A stretch of 11,711 bases of DNA, taken from the NCBI GenBank assembly GCA_946610635.1, contig CAMOCI010000007.1, positions 1 through 11,711 on the forward strand. Reading direction: 5' to 3'. The notes under the pieces are model-generated. The model had not been told where the DNA came from. It ran no database searches and saw nothing but the letters and a program-made list of their open reading frames with translations. Below, one piece after another: positions 1-7,247 of the stretch (position 1 is its first letter; each line of letters opens with the position of its first letter). A program made the translations under genes and the position numbers. Source of the DNA: an uncultured Clostridia bacterium. GTDB taxonomy: Bacteria; Bacillota; Clostridia; Christensenellales; UBA1242.

Positions 1-291
1 GCAAATCAATGTGGAACAACACAAGCAAGTATTTATAGATATGAACATAACGAGTCGGATGTGCCACTTGATATTTTGCTTTGGTATGCAGATTTCTTTG
101 ATGTATCATTGGATTATATTTTTGGTAGATGTGATGAGCCACAAGGCAAGTTATATCAAAATCAACCAAAAGCAATTTTTGAAGATGAAAATATGAAGAA
201 TATGATTGAAATGTGCTTTGACCCTAAATCCCCAGCAAATGCAAAACTCAAAGAAGCATTATTGAATTTGTTAAAGGAGAACAAAAAATGA
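1..291 (+). CDS. XRE-family HTH transcriptional regulator, C-terminal part (start lies before the window)
   Basis: The frame is open from base 1 and ends at the TGA at 289-291, giving 96 visible residues. The first visible segment (GTTQASIYRYEHNES) looks like the recognition helix and following turn of a Cro/CI-type helix-turn-helix. It continues into the usual 'VPLDILLWYADFFDVSLDYIFGR' type of ending, in which the third and fourth helices close the domain. After it comes a charged tail of about 45 residues. The DNA-binding domain start is missing, so the true length is unknown. The gene overlaps the recombinase start by 4 bp (ATGA), so the two are co-transcribed and probably translationally coupled. 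Such small repressors beside a serine integrase usually control lysogeny or transfer of the element. That role is inferred from position. Confidence 0.85.
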   Translation, partial: ANQCGTTQASIYRYEHNESDVPLDILLWYADFFDVSLDYIFGRCDEPQGKLYQNQPKAIFEDENMKNMIEMCFDPKSPANAKLKEALLNLLKENKK

Positions 292-1799
292 GAGCAGTTA
301 TTTATGCAAGATATAGTTCTGACAATCAACGAGAAGAAAGTATTGACGGACAACTTCGGGAATGTATGGAATATGCAACTTACAATGAAATGCAAGTTGT
401 AAATAACTATATTGACCGTGCATTGTCGGCAAAAACTGACAACAGACCAAACTTTCAACAAATGATTAAAGATAGCTCAAAAGGTCTTTTTGATATTGTT
501 ATTGTTTGGAAATTAGATAGATTTGCAAGAAATAGATATGATAGTGCTCATTACAAAAATATACTAAAAAAGAATGGTGTTAAAGTTGTATCTGCAACTG
601 AAAGTATATCACAAGACGCAAGTGGAATATTACTTGAAAGTATGCTTGAAGGATATGCTGAATATTATTCTGCTGAACTTGCTGAAAAGGTTAAACGTGG
701 AATGACAGAAAATGCACTTAAAGGTCTTTGGAATGGTGGTCAAGTTCCATTTGGATATGTGATTAACAAAGAAAGAAAACTTGATATAGATGAAATCAAT
801 GCTCCTGTTGTTAAAGAAATATTTGCTATGTGCAATGATGGAATGACAATCAAAGCAATTTACAATAATCTTAAAGAAAGAAATATTACAAGACCAAATG
901 GAAAGCCACTAAGATATAATGCTGTTAGATATATTCTGACAAATAGAACTTACATAGGCGAATATAACCACTCTGGAATTAAGATAGAAAACTCTGTTCC
1001 TCAATTAGTTAGTGAAGAATTGTTTAATGCTGTTCAACTTGAAATTGCAAAGAACTCTCACGCACCAGCAAGACATACTGCAAAAGATGATTACCTTTTA
1101 ACAACAAAACTATTTTGTGGAAAATGTGGTGCTATGATGGTATCACAAGCAGGAACTAGTCATACAAATAAAGTGCATAGATATTATGCTTGCGTTAGGC
1201 AAAAAAAGCATAAGTGTGATAAGAAAATGATACACAAAGATAAGATTGAAAACTTTATTGTTTACAAAACAATGCAAATATTACAAAATGATGAATATAT
1301 TGATTATCTCGCAGAACTTCTATATAATTTACAATATACTGAAAGCACAATGCTACCAAAACTTGAAGAAGAATTAAAGGCAAAACAAAAAGAAATTGAT
1401 AATATTTTGTCTGCAGTAAAAAAGGGCTTGGCGCAAGATACACTCTTAAAAGAGCTCGCAGAACTTGAAAAACAAAAAGAAGAAATATCAATTTCTATTG
1501 CAAAAGAAAACATTAAAACACCAATCTTTACAAAAGAACAATACAAATTAGCACTTTCAAATTATCGCAAAGTAGATATAACAAAAATAGACGGAAAACG
1601 AAAACTTATAGACACATTTATAAATGCAATATTTGTGTTTGACGATAATATAAAAATTGTATATAATGGAAACAACAAAGAAGAAGTTATAACACTAGAT
1701 GAAATAGAAAGTTCAAACTTGATTTCATCTGGTGCACCATTACACTTATTGAGTATGACAATTAAAACACACCAAGTGAGAAATGCAAAAAAAATATGA
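288..1799 (+). CDS. Large serine recombinase (site-specific integrase/resolvase family)
   Basis: This 503-residue protein should cut and rejoin DNA through a serine-DNA intermediate, integrating or excising a mobile element. The N-terminal catalytic domain (about 1-140) has YARYSSDNQ with nucleophile S10 and R8, and KLDRFARNR with R78 and R81. A recombinase domain follows (about 145-255, GLWNGGQVPFGY onward). Next is a zinc ribbon with C277, C280, C302 and C310, and a charged coiled-coil segment at about 355-408 that usually mediates synapsis control. The length is normal for large serine integrases and no key residue is missing. The start ATG has AAAGGAG 7 nt upstream and overlaps the repressor stop. 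The gene sits alone at the border with the dcw cluster, so the element it belongs to probably extends left. Whether it still excises cannot be judged. Confidence 0.95.
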   Translation: MRAVIYARYSSDNQREESIDGQLRECMEYATYNEMQVVNNYIDRALSAKTDNRPNFQQMIKDSSKGLFDIVIVWKLDRFARNRYDSAHYKNILKKNGVKVVSATESISQDASGILLESMLEGYAEYYSAELAEKVKRGMTENALKGLWNGGQVPFGYVINKERKLDIDEINAPVVKEIFAMCNDGMTIKAIYNNLKERNITRPNGKPLRYNAVRYILTNRTYIGEYNHSGIKIENSVPQLVSEELFNAVQLEIAKNSHAPARHTAKDDYLLTTKLFCGKCGAMMVSQAGTSHTNKVHRYYACVRQKKHKCDKKMIHKDKIENFIVYKTMQILQNDEYIDYLAELLYNLQYTESTMLPKLEEELKAKQKEIDNILSAVKKGLAQDTLLKELAELEKQKEEISISIAKENIKTPIFTKEQYKLALSNYRKVDITKIDGKRKLIDTFINAIFVFDDNIKIVYNGNNKEEVITLDEIESSNLISSGAPLHLLSMTIKTHQVRNAKKI

Positions 1800-1889
1800 T
1801 GTAGAAAAATTAACAAACGTTTATGTTGAAAATACTATAAACAAAATAAAATGATTTCGAAATTAAATTTGTAATATATTATGGTACTA

Positions 1890-1919
1890 AAAAAGTCATG
1901 TTTCCTAACATGACTTTTT
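1890..1919. terminator. Bidirectional intrinsic terminator between the recombinase and ftsQ
   Basis: A perfect 13-bp stem (1890-1902 with 1907-1919) encloses the 4-nt loop TCCT. The outer part of each arm is an A or T run, so either transcript ends in a GC-containing stem followed by U residues. It lies 91 bp after the recombinase stop and 56 bp after the ftsQ stop (minus strand), and can end both converging units. It also implies that the dcw transcript stops after ftsQ, with no ftsA or ftsZ in the same unit. Confidence 0.85.
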
Positions 1920-1974
1920 ATTGATAACGTATAGTTTTGTACTAAACTTATAGCTTGTTTTGTAATTTTAAAAA

Positions 1975-2766
1975 TCAAGTTGCCGGGTCATACATTTCAT
2001 ATATGCTTGTTTCAGTTTCTAGCACATATATTATGCCACTTTTTGTGTAGTCAACATAGTTGCCGTTTTTGTCAGTTGTTGCATCATAAGTAGAAAATGC
2101 TAGGTTTAATTTATCACTTAATTGATTTACGCTGTTTTCCACAATAATTTGCACGCCACTATGCATATTAATTAAAAGTTGTCCGGGTTTTTCGTAATTT
2201 AATTGAACCGATTTAACCCTTGCTTTAACTTCGTTATACTGCAAATGCCATTCTCTAAAACATTTAAACAAGACATCAAAATAATCATCACTCAAAGTGA
2301 AAAAATCACCTTCTGTAACATTTTGATTAGATAAATCTGTATTTAATATCTCTATACCATTTGATGTGCTATTTTGGTATGTATTAAGTATTTTTAAAAC
2401 TTTCATTTTTTCATCAGTAATAGCATATTTATTATTTGATAGTTTAACTACAAAACACTCATTTCTTTCAACACAATTAACAACAAACTTGTTAGGAAAA
2501 AATGTTTCTATATTTATAACCCTTAAATATGGATTTAATTTTTCTATATTATTTACATAATTAGATTTTGTTGACAAAAACACACTTTCTCCATATTTAA
2601 ACTTGCCACTTTCAATAATTTGTGCTTCTCTGCCTAACATTACATTTGTGGTTGATAAAAATTGCACTTCTACATATTTCAATGAAAAAATTGTGCTTGA
2701 TAAAACTACAAACACAGCAAGAAATACAAAAATAATCAAAAATATTGCTAATTTTTTATTCTTCAC
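1975..2766 (-). CDS. ftsQ: Cell division protein FtsQ/DivIB
   Basis: This 263-residue membrane protein should be the FtsQ (DivIB) divisome subunit. A short cytoplasmic start (MKNKK) leads into one membrane helix at about 7-29. An extracellular POTRA-like segment follows (about 31-100, including YVEVQFLSTTNVMLG and PNKFVVNCVER), then a beta-rich domain to about 250. These match FtsQ in layout and size, though overall identity in this family is always low. The start is GTG: the next in-frame Met is residue 43, beyond the membrane helix. A GTGAGAA stretch upstream can serve as ribosome binding site. Only 7 bp separate it from the murA stop, so the two are co-transcribed and perhaps coupled. In many Gram-positives murA or murG precedes ftsQ in the dcw cluster, which supports the call. 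It is the last gene of the unit. Confidence 0.85.
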   Translation of the reverse strand: MKNKKLAIFLIIFVFLAVFVVLSSTIFSLKYVEVQFLSTTNVMLGREAQIIESGKFKYGESVFLSTKSNYVNNIEKLNPYLRVINIETFFPNKFVVNCVERNECFVVKLSNNKYAITDEKMKVLKILNTYQNSTSNGIEILNTDLSNQNVTEGDFFTLSDDYFDVLFKCFREWHLQYNEVKARVKSVQLNYEKPGQLLINMHSGVQIIVENSVNQLSDKLNLAFSTYDATTDKNGNYVDYTKSGIIYVLETETSIYEMYDPAT

Positions 2767-2773
2767 AATTTTC

Positions 2774-4024
2774 TCACAATCTTTCTATTTCAGCACCCAG
2801 TAAAGATAAATCACGCTCAATATGGTCATATCCTCTATCAATAAAATGCACATTATCTATTGTTGTATAGCCATCTGCATTTAAACCCGCAAGCACAAGC
2901 CCAGCGCCAGCTCTAAGGTCTGTTGCGCAAACATCTGCACCACTCAACTTTTTAACACCCGTCACTTTTGCCATGTTACAAACAACGTCAATTTTTGCAC
3001 CCATTTTAAGTAGCTCTGGCACTTGCTTAAACCTGCCATCAAAAAGATTTTCGTGAATAACACAGTTACCCTTAGAAACAGTCATAAGTGACAAAAACAC
3101 ACTTTGCAAATCTGTTGGAAATTTTGGATACACACCAGTAGTAATGCTTTTTAAAGCATTACATCTTTTGTTTGCTGATATCTTTATTTTATCATTTTTT
3201 GTGCTAACATTGCAACCACAATATGCAAGTTTTTTTAAAACACTTTTTAAATGCAATGGATTAATATTACAAATTTCTACATCTCCACCACAAATTGCAG
3301 TTGCAGCCAAATATGTACCCGCCACAATTCTATCACCAATTGGCAAGTACTCTGTGCTATGTAATTTATCAACGCCAAATATTGTTATACTGCTTGTTCC
3401 TGCACCAAAAACTTTTGCACCCATACTATTTAAAAAGTTAGCAAGGTCCACAACTTCTGGCTCTTTTGCACAATTTTTTAAAGTTGTTTTACCTTTTAAA
3501 AATACACACGCAAGCATCAAATTTTCTGTGGCACCAACACTCTGTTTTTCAAACTCAACAACACCATTATGCATATCGCTACCATCACAGTACAAATAAC
3601 CATGCTCTTCTACTATTTTTACTCCTAACTGTCTAAGGCCAAACAAATGTAAATCAATGGGTCTATTACCTATTAAACAGCCACCCGGCTGACCTATAAT
3701 ACATTTTTTAAGCCTTGCCAGCGTTGCTCCCAAAAAAATAATGCTTGCCCTTATATCGCCACCCAATTCATTACTAATTAAACATTTATCAATATTTTTA
3801 CAATTTATACTTAATGTGTTATCAAACTCTATTATTCCTGCACCCATACTTCGTAATATAGCACACATTTTTTTAATATCACTAAAATTTGGAACGTTAA
3901 AAAGTGTAACTTCGCCATCACATAATGTGCAAGCTGCAAGTATAGGCAAAATTGCATTTTTGCTAGAACATATATCTATACTTCCATAAAGTTTATGTCC
4001 ACTTTTAACTCTAATTTTATTCAT
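2774..4024 (-). CDS. murA: UDP-N-acetylglucosamine 1-carboxyvinyltransferase MurA
   Basis: MurA transfers enolpyruvate from phosphoenolpyruvate to UDP-GlcNAc, the first committed cytoplasmic step of peptidoglycan synthesis. The 416-residue length is normal. Key residues are at the expected places: K22 and N23 (SSKNAILPIL), R92 (RASI), the catalytic C116 in GQPGGC, D305 in FPTDLQ, R371 in DLRAGAG and R397 in DRGYDH. The Cys at 116, rather than Asp, is the residue alkylated by fosfomycin, so the enzyme is predicted to be sensitive. The ATG start matches the family start (MNKIRVKSGHKLYG) but has no clear Shine-Dalgarno sequence upstream. The asnA terminator lies about 140 bp upstream, so murA-ftsQ likely has its own promoter in 4025-4160. 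ftsQ follows after 7 bp. The plus-strand open frame opposite 3144-3599 is a shadow. Confidence 0.97.
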   Translation of the reverse strand: MNKIRVKSGHKLYGSIDICSSKNAILPILAACTLCDGEVTLFNVPNFSDIKKMCAILRSMGAGIIEFDNTLSINCKNIDKCLISNELGGDIRASIIFLGATLARLKKCIIGQPGGCLIGNRPIDLHLFGLRQLGVKIVEEHGYLYCDGSDMHNGVVEFEKQSVGATENLMLACVFLKGKTTLKNCAKEPEVVDLANFLNSMGAKVFGAGTSSITIFGVDKLHSTEYLPIGDRIVAGTYLAATAICGGDVEICNINPLHLKSVLKKLAYCGCNVSTKNDKIKISANKRCNALKSITTGVYPKFPTDLQSVFLSLMTVSKGNCVIHENLFDGRFKQVPELLKMGAKIDVVCNMAKVTGVKKLSGADVCATDLRAGAGLVLAGLNADGYTTIDNVHFIDRGYDHIERDLSLLGAEIERL

Positions 4025-4112
4025 ATACTTGTTTATTCAAAAATAAGTTTTATTGTTAAAAAAAAGCATAAATTGCTTAATTAACCATATTATTAACAAA
4101 AAAGTAATCAAA

Positions 4113-4118
4113 ATTATA
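4113..4118 (-). promoter_or_regulatory. Candidate -10 hexamer for murA-ftsQ
   Basis: The 150 bp between murA and asnA is almost pure A and T. Reading the minus strand it contains an exact TATAAT, but no convincing -35 element at 16-18 nt. A promoter is expected here because the asnA terminator closes the upstream unit. In such AT-rich DNA a single hexamer is weak evidence, so this is only a candidate. Confidence 0.3.
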
Positions 4119-4161
4119 TTATTATTTTTATAAAAAAATTTTAAATACAATTATACGCATT

Positions 4162-4187
4162 AAAAAAAACTGAACTATAAAAGTTCA
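4162..4187 (-). terminator. Intrinsic terminator of asnA, overlapping its stop codon
   Basis: A 6-bp stem (TGAACT at 4171-4176 with AGTTCA at 4182-4187) has a 5-nt loop and, on the minus strand, is followed after one base by eight U residues (4162-4169). The asnA stop TAG (4177-4175) lies inside the hairpin. This is a compact arrangement that would end transcription directly at the end of the gene and isolate asnA from murA. Confidence 0.75.
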
Positions 4188-5170
4188 ATTTTTAATTCTT
4201 TACACTTATCAATATTCTTTTTGTCCCAATAAGTTGCTTGCACTTCGCCAATATGGGCTCTACCAAGTAAAAGTTGACATAATCTGCTTTGACCTATACC
4301 GCCACCAATAGATAAAGGCAATTCATTATTCAAAATTGCTTGATGATACGGTAAAGTCAATCTATCGTTATTTTGAGTTTTTTGAAGTTGACTTGATAAT
4401 GAATCACTATTAACCCTAATCCCCATGCTAGATACTTCTAGTGCCATATCCAAAACTTCGTGATAAAATAGCAAATCGCCATTAAATAACCAATCATCAT
4501 AATCTGGTGCCCTTAAATCATGCGGCAATCCGTCGCTTAATGCTTCACCAATTTGCATAATAAATACTGTTTTGTATTTTTTTGTAATTAAGTATTCTCT
4601 CTCTTTGCTTGTTTTGTTAGGATACATAACAAGAAGTTCCTGACTTGTGATAAAATGTACATCTTTACATATATCAACATAATTAAAACCTTGTTTTTTT
4701 ATGTACTCGTTTGTTAAATAAATTGAACTAACAATTTTTTTAACTGTACTTTTAAGATAACTAATAGTTCTATCTTTTTGTGTGATAGATTTTTCCCAAT
4801 CCCACTGGTCAACAAATACCGAGTGTACTTCATCTAACATTTCATCTCGTCTTATAGCAATCATATCAGTATAAATACCTTGATTTACTGGTATATAATA
4901 TTTTTTTAATGCAAAACGCTTCCATTTTGCAAGTGATTGCACTACTTCGAGTTCTTTATTATCGGCCTTAATATCAAAACCAACTTTTCTTTCAACTCCT
5001 GTTAAATCATCTTGAAGTCCACTTTCTTTTGTAACCAAAAGTGGTGCTGAAACTCTCAATAAATTTAACTTTTTTGCTAAAACTTTTTCAAATTTATCTT
5101 TTATTAGTTTTATATATTTTTGTTTATCTAAAACATTAATTTTAATGTATTTGTCTATATTAAATTGCAT
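4175..5170 (-). CDS. asnA: Aspartate--ammonia ligase (asparagine synthetase A)
   Basis: AsnA makes L-asparagine from L-aspartate, ammonia and ATP, through an aspartyl-AMP intermediate. It has a class II aminoacyl-tRNA-synthetase-like fold. The 331 residues match the family length (about 330). Recognisable blocks in order are GLQDDLTG (51-58), SLAKWKR (79-85), VDQWDWE (120-126), HDLRAPDYDDW (217-227), SSMGIRV (247-253) and the ATP-site block IGGGIGQSR (288-296). A longer frame begins with GTG at 5176, but the ATG at 5170 is preferred: GGAG ends 5 nt before it and would overlap the GTG. The gene has its own promoter (5194-5222) and terminator (4162-4187), so it is an independent unit inside a cell wall cluster. 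This is an unusual neighbour. It may have been inserted, or it may supply amide groups for the wall; the sequence does not decide. Confidence 0.96.
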   Translation of the reverse strand: MQFNIDKYIKINVLDKQKYIKLIKDKFEKVLAKKLNLLRVSAPLLVTKESGLQDDLTGVERKVGFDIKADNKELEVVQSLAKWKRFALKKYYIPVNQGIYTDMIAIRRDEMLDEVHSVFVDQWDWEKSITQKDRTISYLKSTVKKIVSSIYLTNEYIKKQGFNYVDICKDVHFITSQELLVMYPNKTSKEREYLITKKYKTVFIMQIGEALSDGLPHDLRAPDYDDWLFNGDLLFYHEVLDMALEVSSMGIRVNSDSLSSQLQKTQNNDRLTLPYHQAILNNELPLSIGGGIGQSRLCQLLLGRAHIGEVQATYWDKKNIDKCKELKIELL

Positions 5171-5193
5171 AATCACTCCATAAAAATATTTAT

Positions 5194-5222
5194 ATTATAT
5201 CAAAAGTACAAACTAAAAGCAA
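5194..5222 (-). promoter_or_regulatory. Promoter of asnA (extended -10)
   Basis: On the minus strand TGATATAAT (5202-5194) is an exact extended -10 element (TGnTATAAT). A partial -35 (TTGCTT, 5222-5217) lies 17 bp upstream. Transcription would start near 5187, leaving a very short leader before the GGAG ribosome binding site. No attenuator or T-box-like structure fits in so short a leader. Confidence 0.6.
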
Positions 5223-5280
5223 AATAATATAATCTCTAAAATTAATCAAATTTTCACTAAAAAAAATGCAAGTATATATT

Positions 5281-5416
5281 TTAAGCTAATGTACATTCCA
5301 TGCCTTGCTTTGAAATATTAAGAAGTATACCAATCGCACTCATAAACACAACAAGTGATGTTGAACCTGCCGAAATAAATGGAAGTGGAACACCTGTTGG
5401 AGGAATTGAAGCGCTA
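5281..5416 (-). pseudogene. ftsW: 5'-truncated ftsW: displaced C-terminal end
   Basis: Read on the minus strand, this stretch encodes [15 protein letters not shown] onward to [11 protein letters not shown] and a TAA stop. It repeats residues 331-367 of the intact FtsW with no amino-acid change, then has a different tail (GMECTLA instead of SK). Directly upstream, in frame, are TAA and TGA stops, and no start codon or ribosome binding site is present, so it cannot be expressed as a useful protein. It lies next to asnA, where the original end of ftsW would have been. It is best read as the native ftsW 3' end, cut off when the glycosyltransferase cassette entered. Gapped similarity to ftsW may continue to about 5462. 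A decayed tandem duplicate of ftsW is the alternative. Confidence 0.85.
5384..5416. repeat. Direct repeat, copy 1 (33-bp shared core in the displaced ftsW end)
   Basis: This stretch is identical at all 33 positions to 7336-7368, in the same orientation, 1952 bp away. It encodes ASIPPTGVP of FtsW. Identity stops abruptly at both ends. It is the likely crossover site of the integration event (attR-like position relative to the minus-strand gene). Confidence 0.9.
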
Positions 5417-5524
5417 ATAACTCATTAGTGTCCTTTAATTATTAAACTATGTTACAAATAACTATCAAAATTGTAAATATGTATTAATCTCTGAATAGCC
5501 CAAAATTATTGACGATTATAGGTC

Positions 5525-5570
5525 AGTACATTTTTAAGTAATAAGACCACTTAGTACTTAAAAATGTACT
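5525..5570. repeat. Long inverted repeat downstream of the glycosyltransferase gene
   Basis: Two perfect 16-nt arms (5525-5540 and 5555-5570, AGTACATTTTTAAGTA and its complement) enclose 14 nt, in which a further 4-bp stem (TAAG/CTTA) closes a 4-nt loop (ACCA) after one mismatch. It starts 32 bp after the glycosyltransferase stop on the minus strand. There is no U tract, so it is not a classical terminator, though it could still protect or end the transcript. It could also be a protein binding or recombination site of the cassette. Confidence 0.85.
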
Positions 5571-5601
5571 TACATTAACAAATTTATTTTTAATTTAATG
5601 A

Positions 5602-7056
5602 TTAATGTGTAATATACTTTAGATAATAGTCAATATTATTTTGTTCAAAAACTTTTTTGTATAAGAACCAATCTTTATAGTCACTTTCTAAAATACAAAT
5701 ATTTTTGATTGTTTTTTTTACATAGTATTTTGACATACAATCATCAAAAAATCCTTTCATTGCTTTATATGATTGGTTATTGGTTTTCATCATATTTATC
5801 TCTTGCAAAATTGCTTTTAGTATTTTTTTACTAGAAATATATATTGCTTGTTTATTTTCACCAAACATTTTTTTAGGATAATTATATCTATAGAAAATCG
5901 TCTTGTATGAATTACTGAAAACATTTTTCAAACCATTTTGTGTCAAGCCAGTATTTCTTATGTAATAATTGTATAGACAATCGGATATTGTATTTATTTT
6001 CCTGCAATTTTCGTAATACTTAAAATTAAATATAGTATCTTCATCATAATTGATTGATGTTGAAAATCTAATGTTATTATTTACAACAATACTTCTCTTG
6101 TATATTTTATTCCATAGAACAGGAAACCAAAAATTATTGAATATATTTATAAAATAATTTGGATCATTAGCATTGCCATATATATTCAAACCACCATATT
6201 GATTTTTTTGGCTATCATTTATTTCATTTATTCCACAAAATGCAAAATCGGAATTATTGAATTGAATTGCTTTTAAAAGTTTTTCGCAGTATTCATTTTC
6301 CAGCACATCATCGCTATCAATGAAACAAACATACTTGCCTGTTGCTTTTTTTAGTCCCATATTTCTTGCTGATGAAACACCACTATTTTTTTTGTAATAA
6401 TACTTTACTCTAGCATCATTATTTTCAAAATTTTTACAAATATTTTTAGAGTTATCGGTTGAACCATCGTCAATAAGGATTATTTCAAGTTTTGTATATG
6501 TTTGCCTTCTTATTGATGAGAATAATTCATTTAAGTATTTTTCACTATTGTAAATTGGGATAATCAATGATATAGTCTCATTTTTTAAATTCTCAAGTTT
6601 TTGCATTCCATTTGCTAGATACTCACCAGAATCTAAAAATATAATATGCTCCGCATATTTATCATTTTTTTCTTTTCTTATATATGCTTCATAATTTTGC
6701 TTGAGATTATTAATAAACTCATTCGAATTATTCCTGGCAATATATCGTTTTATGTATTCGTTTTTGTTCTCTACTCTTGGCAAAATTATAGAATAATCAA
6801 TGTTATTTTCAATGCAATACTGCAAAGCATTGTATGACACAAAAACATATTTATATTTATTTAGACATTCATTTATTGCCCTAAAATAATTATTGGGAAA
6901 ATCTTTATTTATACTTTTTTCTTTTCCTTTATTAGTTTCACCTATTTCATCATCTAAATATCTATACTGTGATTCTTCCAATTCAATACAATCTTTGTTT
7001 GACTTACAAAATGTTGTTTTTCCAACACCCGCAAACGCATAAATGATATATCCCAT
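5602..7056 (-). CDS. P-loop NTPase domain fused to a family-2 glycosyltransferase
   Basis: This 484-residue protein has two parts. Residues 1-155 form a small kinase-like P-loop domain with Walker A AFAGVGKTT (7-15). It continues with LEESQYRYL, DFPNNYF, YVFVSYNALQY and an Arg-rich YIKRYIARNN segment that could act as a lid. Its substrate is unknown to me. Residues 162 to about 270 are a GT-A glycosyltransferase: SLIIPIYNSEKYL, DDGSTDNS (DDG at 196-198), NSGVSSARNMGL and FIDSDDVLENEY (DSDD at 247-250, sugar-nucleotide and metal binding). The C-terminal 200 residues resemble those of capsule or exopolysaccharide GT2 enzymes. No membrane helix is evident. The ATG start has a near-consensus GGAGGTG 7 nt upstream. 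It is the only gene of the cassette inserted in ftsW. The acceptor is probably a surface glycan, but this is inferred from family alone. Confidence 0.85.
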   Translation of the reverse strand: MGYIIYAFAGVGKTTFCKSNKDCIELEESQYRYLDDEIGETNKGKEKSINKDFPNNYFRAINECLNKYKYVFVSYNALQYCIENNIDYSIILPRVENKNEYIKRYIARNNSNEFINNLKQNYEAYIRKEKNDKYAEHIIFLDSGEYLANGMQKLENLKNETISLIIPIYNSEKYLNELFSSIRRQTYTKLEIILIDDGSTDNSKNICKNFENNDARVKYYYKKNSGVSSARNMGLKKATGKYVCFIDSDDVLENEYCEKLLKAIQFNNSDFAFCGINEINDSQKNQYGGLNIYGNANDPNYFINIFNNFWFPVLWNKIYKRSIVVNNNIRFSTSINYDEDTIFNFKYYENCRKINTISDCLYNYYIRNTGLTQNGLKNVFSNSYKTIFYRYNYPKKMFGENKQAIYISSKKILKAILQEINMMKTNNQSYKAMKGFFDDCMSKYYVKKTIKNICILESDYKDWFLYKKVFEQNNIDYYLKYITH

Positions 7057-7063
7057 AATTACA

Positions 7064-7070
7064 CACCTCC
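7064..7070 (-). promoter_or_regulatory. Strong ribosome binding site of the cassette gene
   Basis: GGAGGTG on the minus strand, 7 nt before the ATG at 7056, is nearly the full anti-Shine-Dalgarno complement. It is stronger than the sites before the surrounding dcw genes (for example AGGGAG for ftsW, GGA for murD) and fixes the start codon. Confidence 0.85.
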
Positions 7071-7107
7071 ATAACTATACAATCAAATAATAAGCCATTC
7101 AAGAATT

Positions 7108-7116
7108 ATTATAACA
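7108..7116 (-). promoter_or_regulatory. Extended -10 promoter of the cassette gene
   Basis: On the minus strand TGTTATAAT (7116-7108) is an exact extended -10 (TGnTATAAT), about 50 bp before the start codon. A -35 is poor: TTGTAC at 7138-7133 is 19 bp away. An extended -10 can work without a good -35. It would make the cassette gene independent of ftsW transcription. Confidence 0.5.
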
Positions 7117-7206
7117 TATATCATTGCAATTAGTACAAAATAAATAACAATTTTTAATTAATTGTAATAAAATTATACTCATTAGCTATATCTACATATT
7201 TAGCAT

Positions 7207-7234
7207 AAAAAAACAGATTCATATTTCCTGTTTT
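7207..7234 (-). terminator. Weak intrinsic terminator after the restored ftsW end
   Basis: On the minus strand AAAACAG (7234-7228) can pair with CTGTTTT (7216-7210) around an 11-nt loop, with three further U residues to 7207. It lies just after the ftsW stop and before the cassette promoter. The stem has only two G-C pairs and a large loop, so termination may be partial. Confidence 0.4.
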
Positions 7235-7247
7235 AATTTCGAAATAC

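Noticed and set aside
3144..3599. A 151-residue open frame on the plus strand
   Set aside because: It is antisense to murA, whose catalytic residues and length are all normal. The frame has no ribosome binding site and no family resemblance, and similar shadow frames occur opposite most genes here.
5602..7056. The glycosyltransferase as a replacement for MurG
   Set aside because: MurG is a GT-B enzyme of family 28. This protein has a GT-A, family-2 signature and lacks the MurG sugar-nucleotide binding pattern.
1854..7245. The 10-bp palindrome ATTTCGAAAT present both after the recombinase (1854-1863) and after ftsW (7236-7245)
   Set aside because: It suggested a shared attachment core of both insertions, but the flanks do not match and one short AT-rich palindrome twice in 11.7 kb can be chance.
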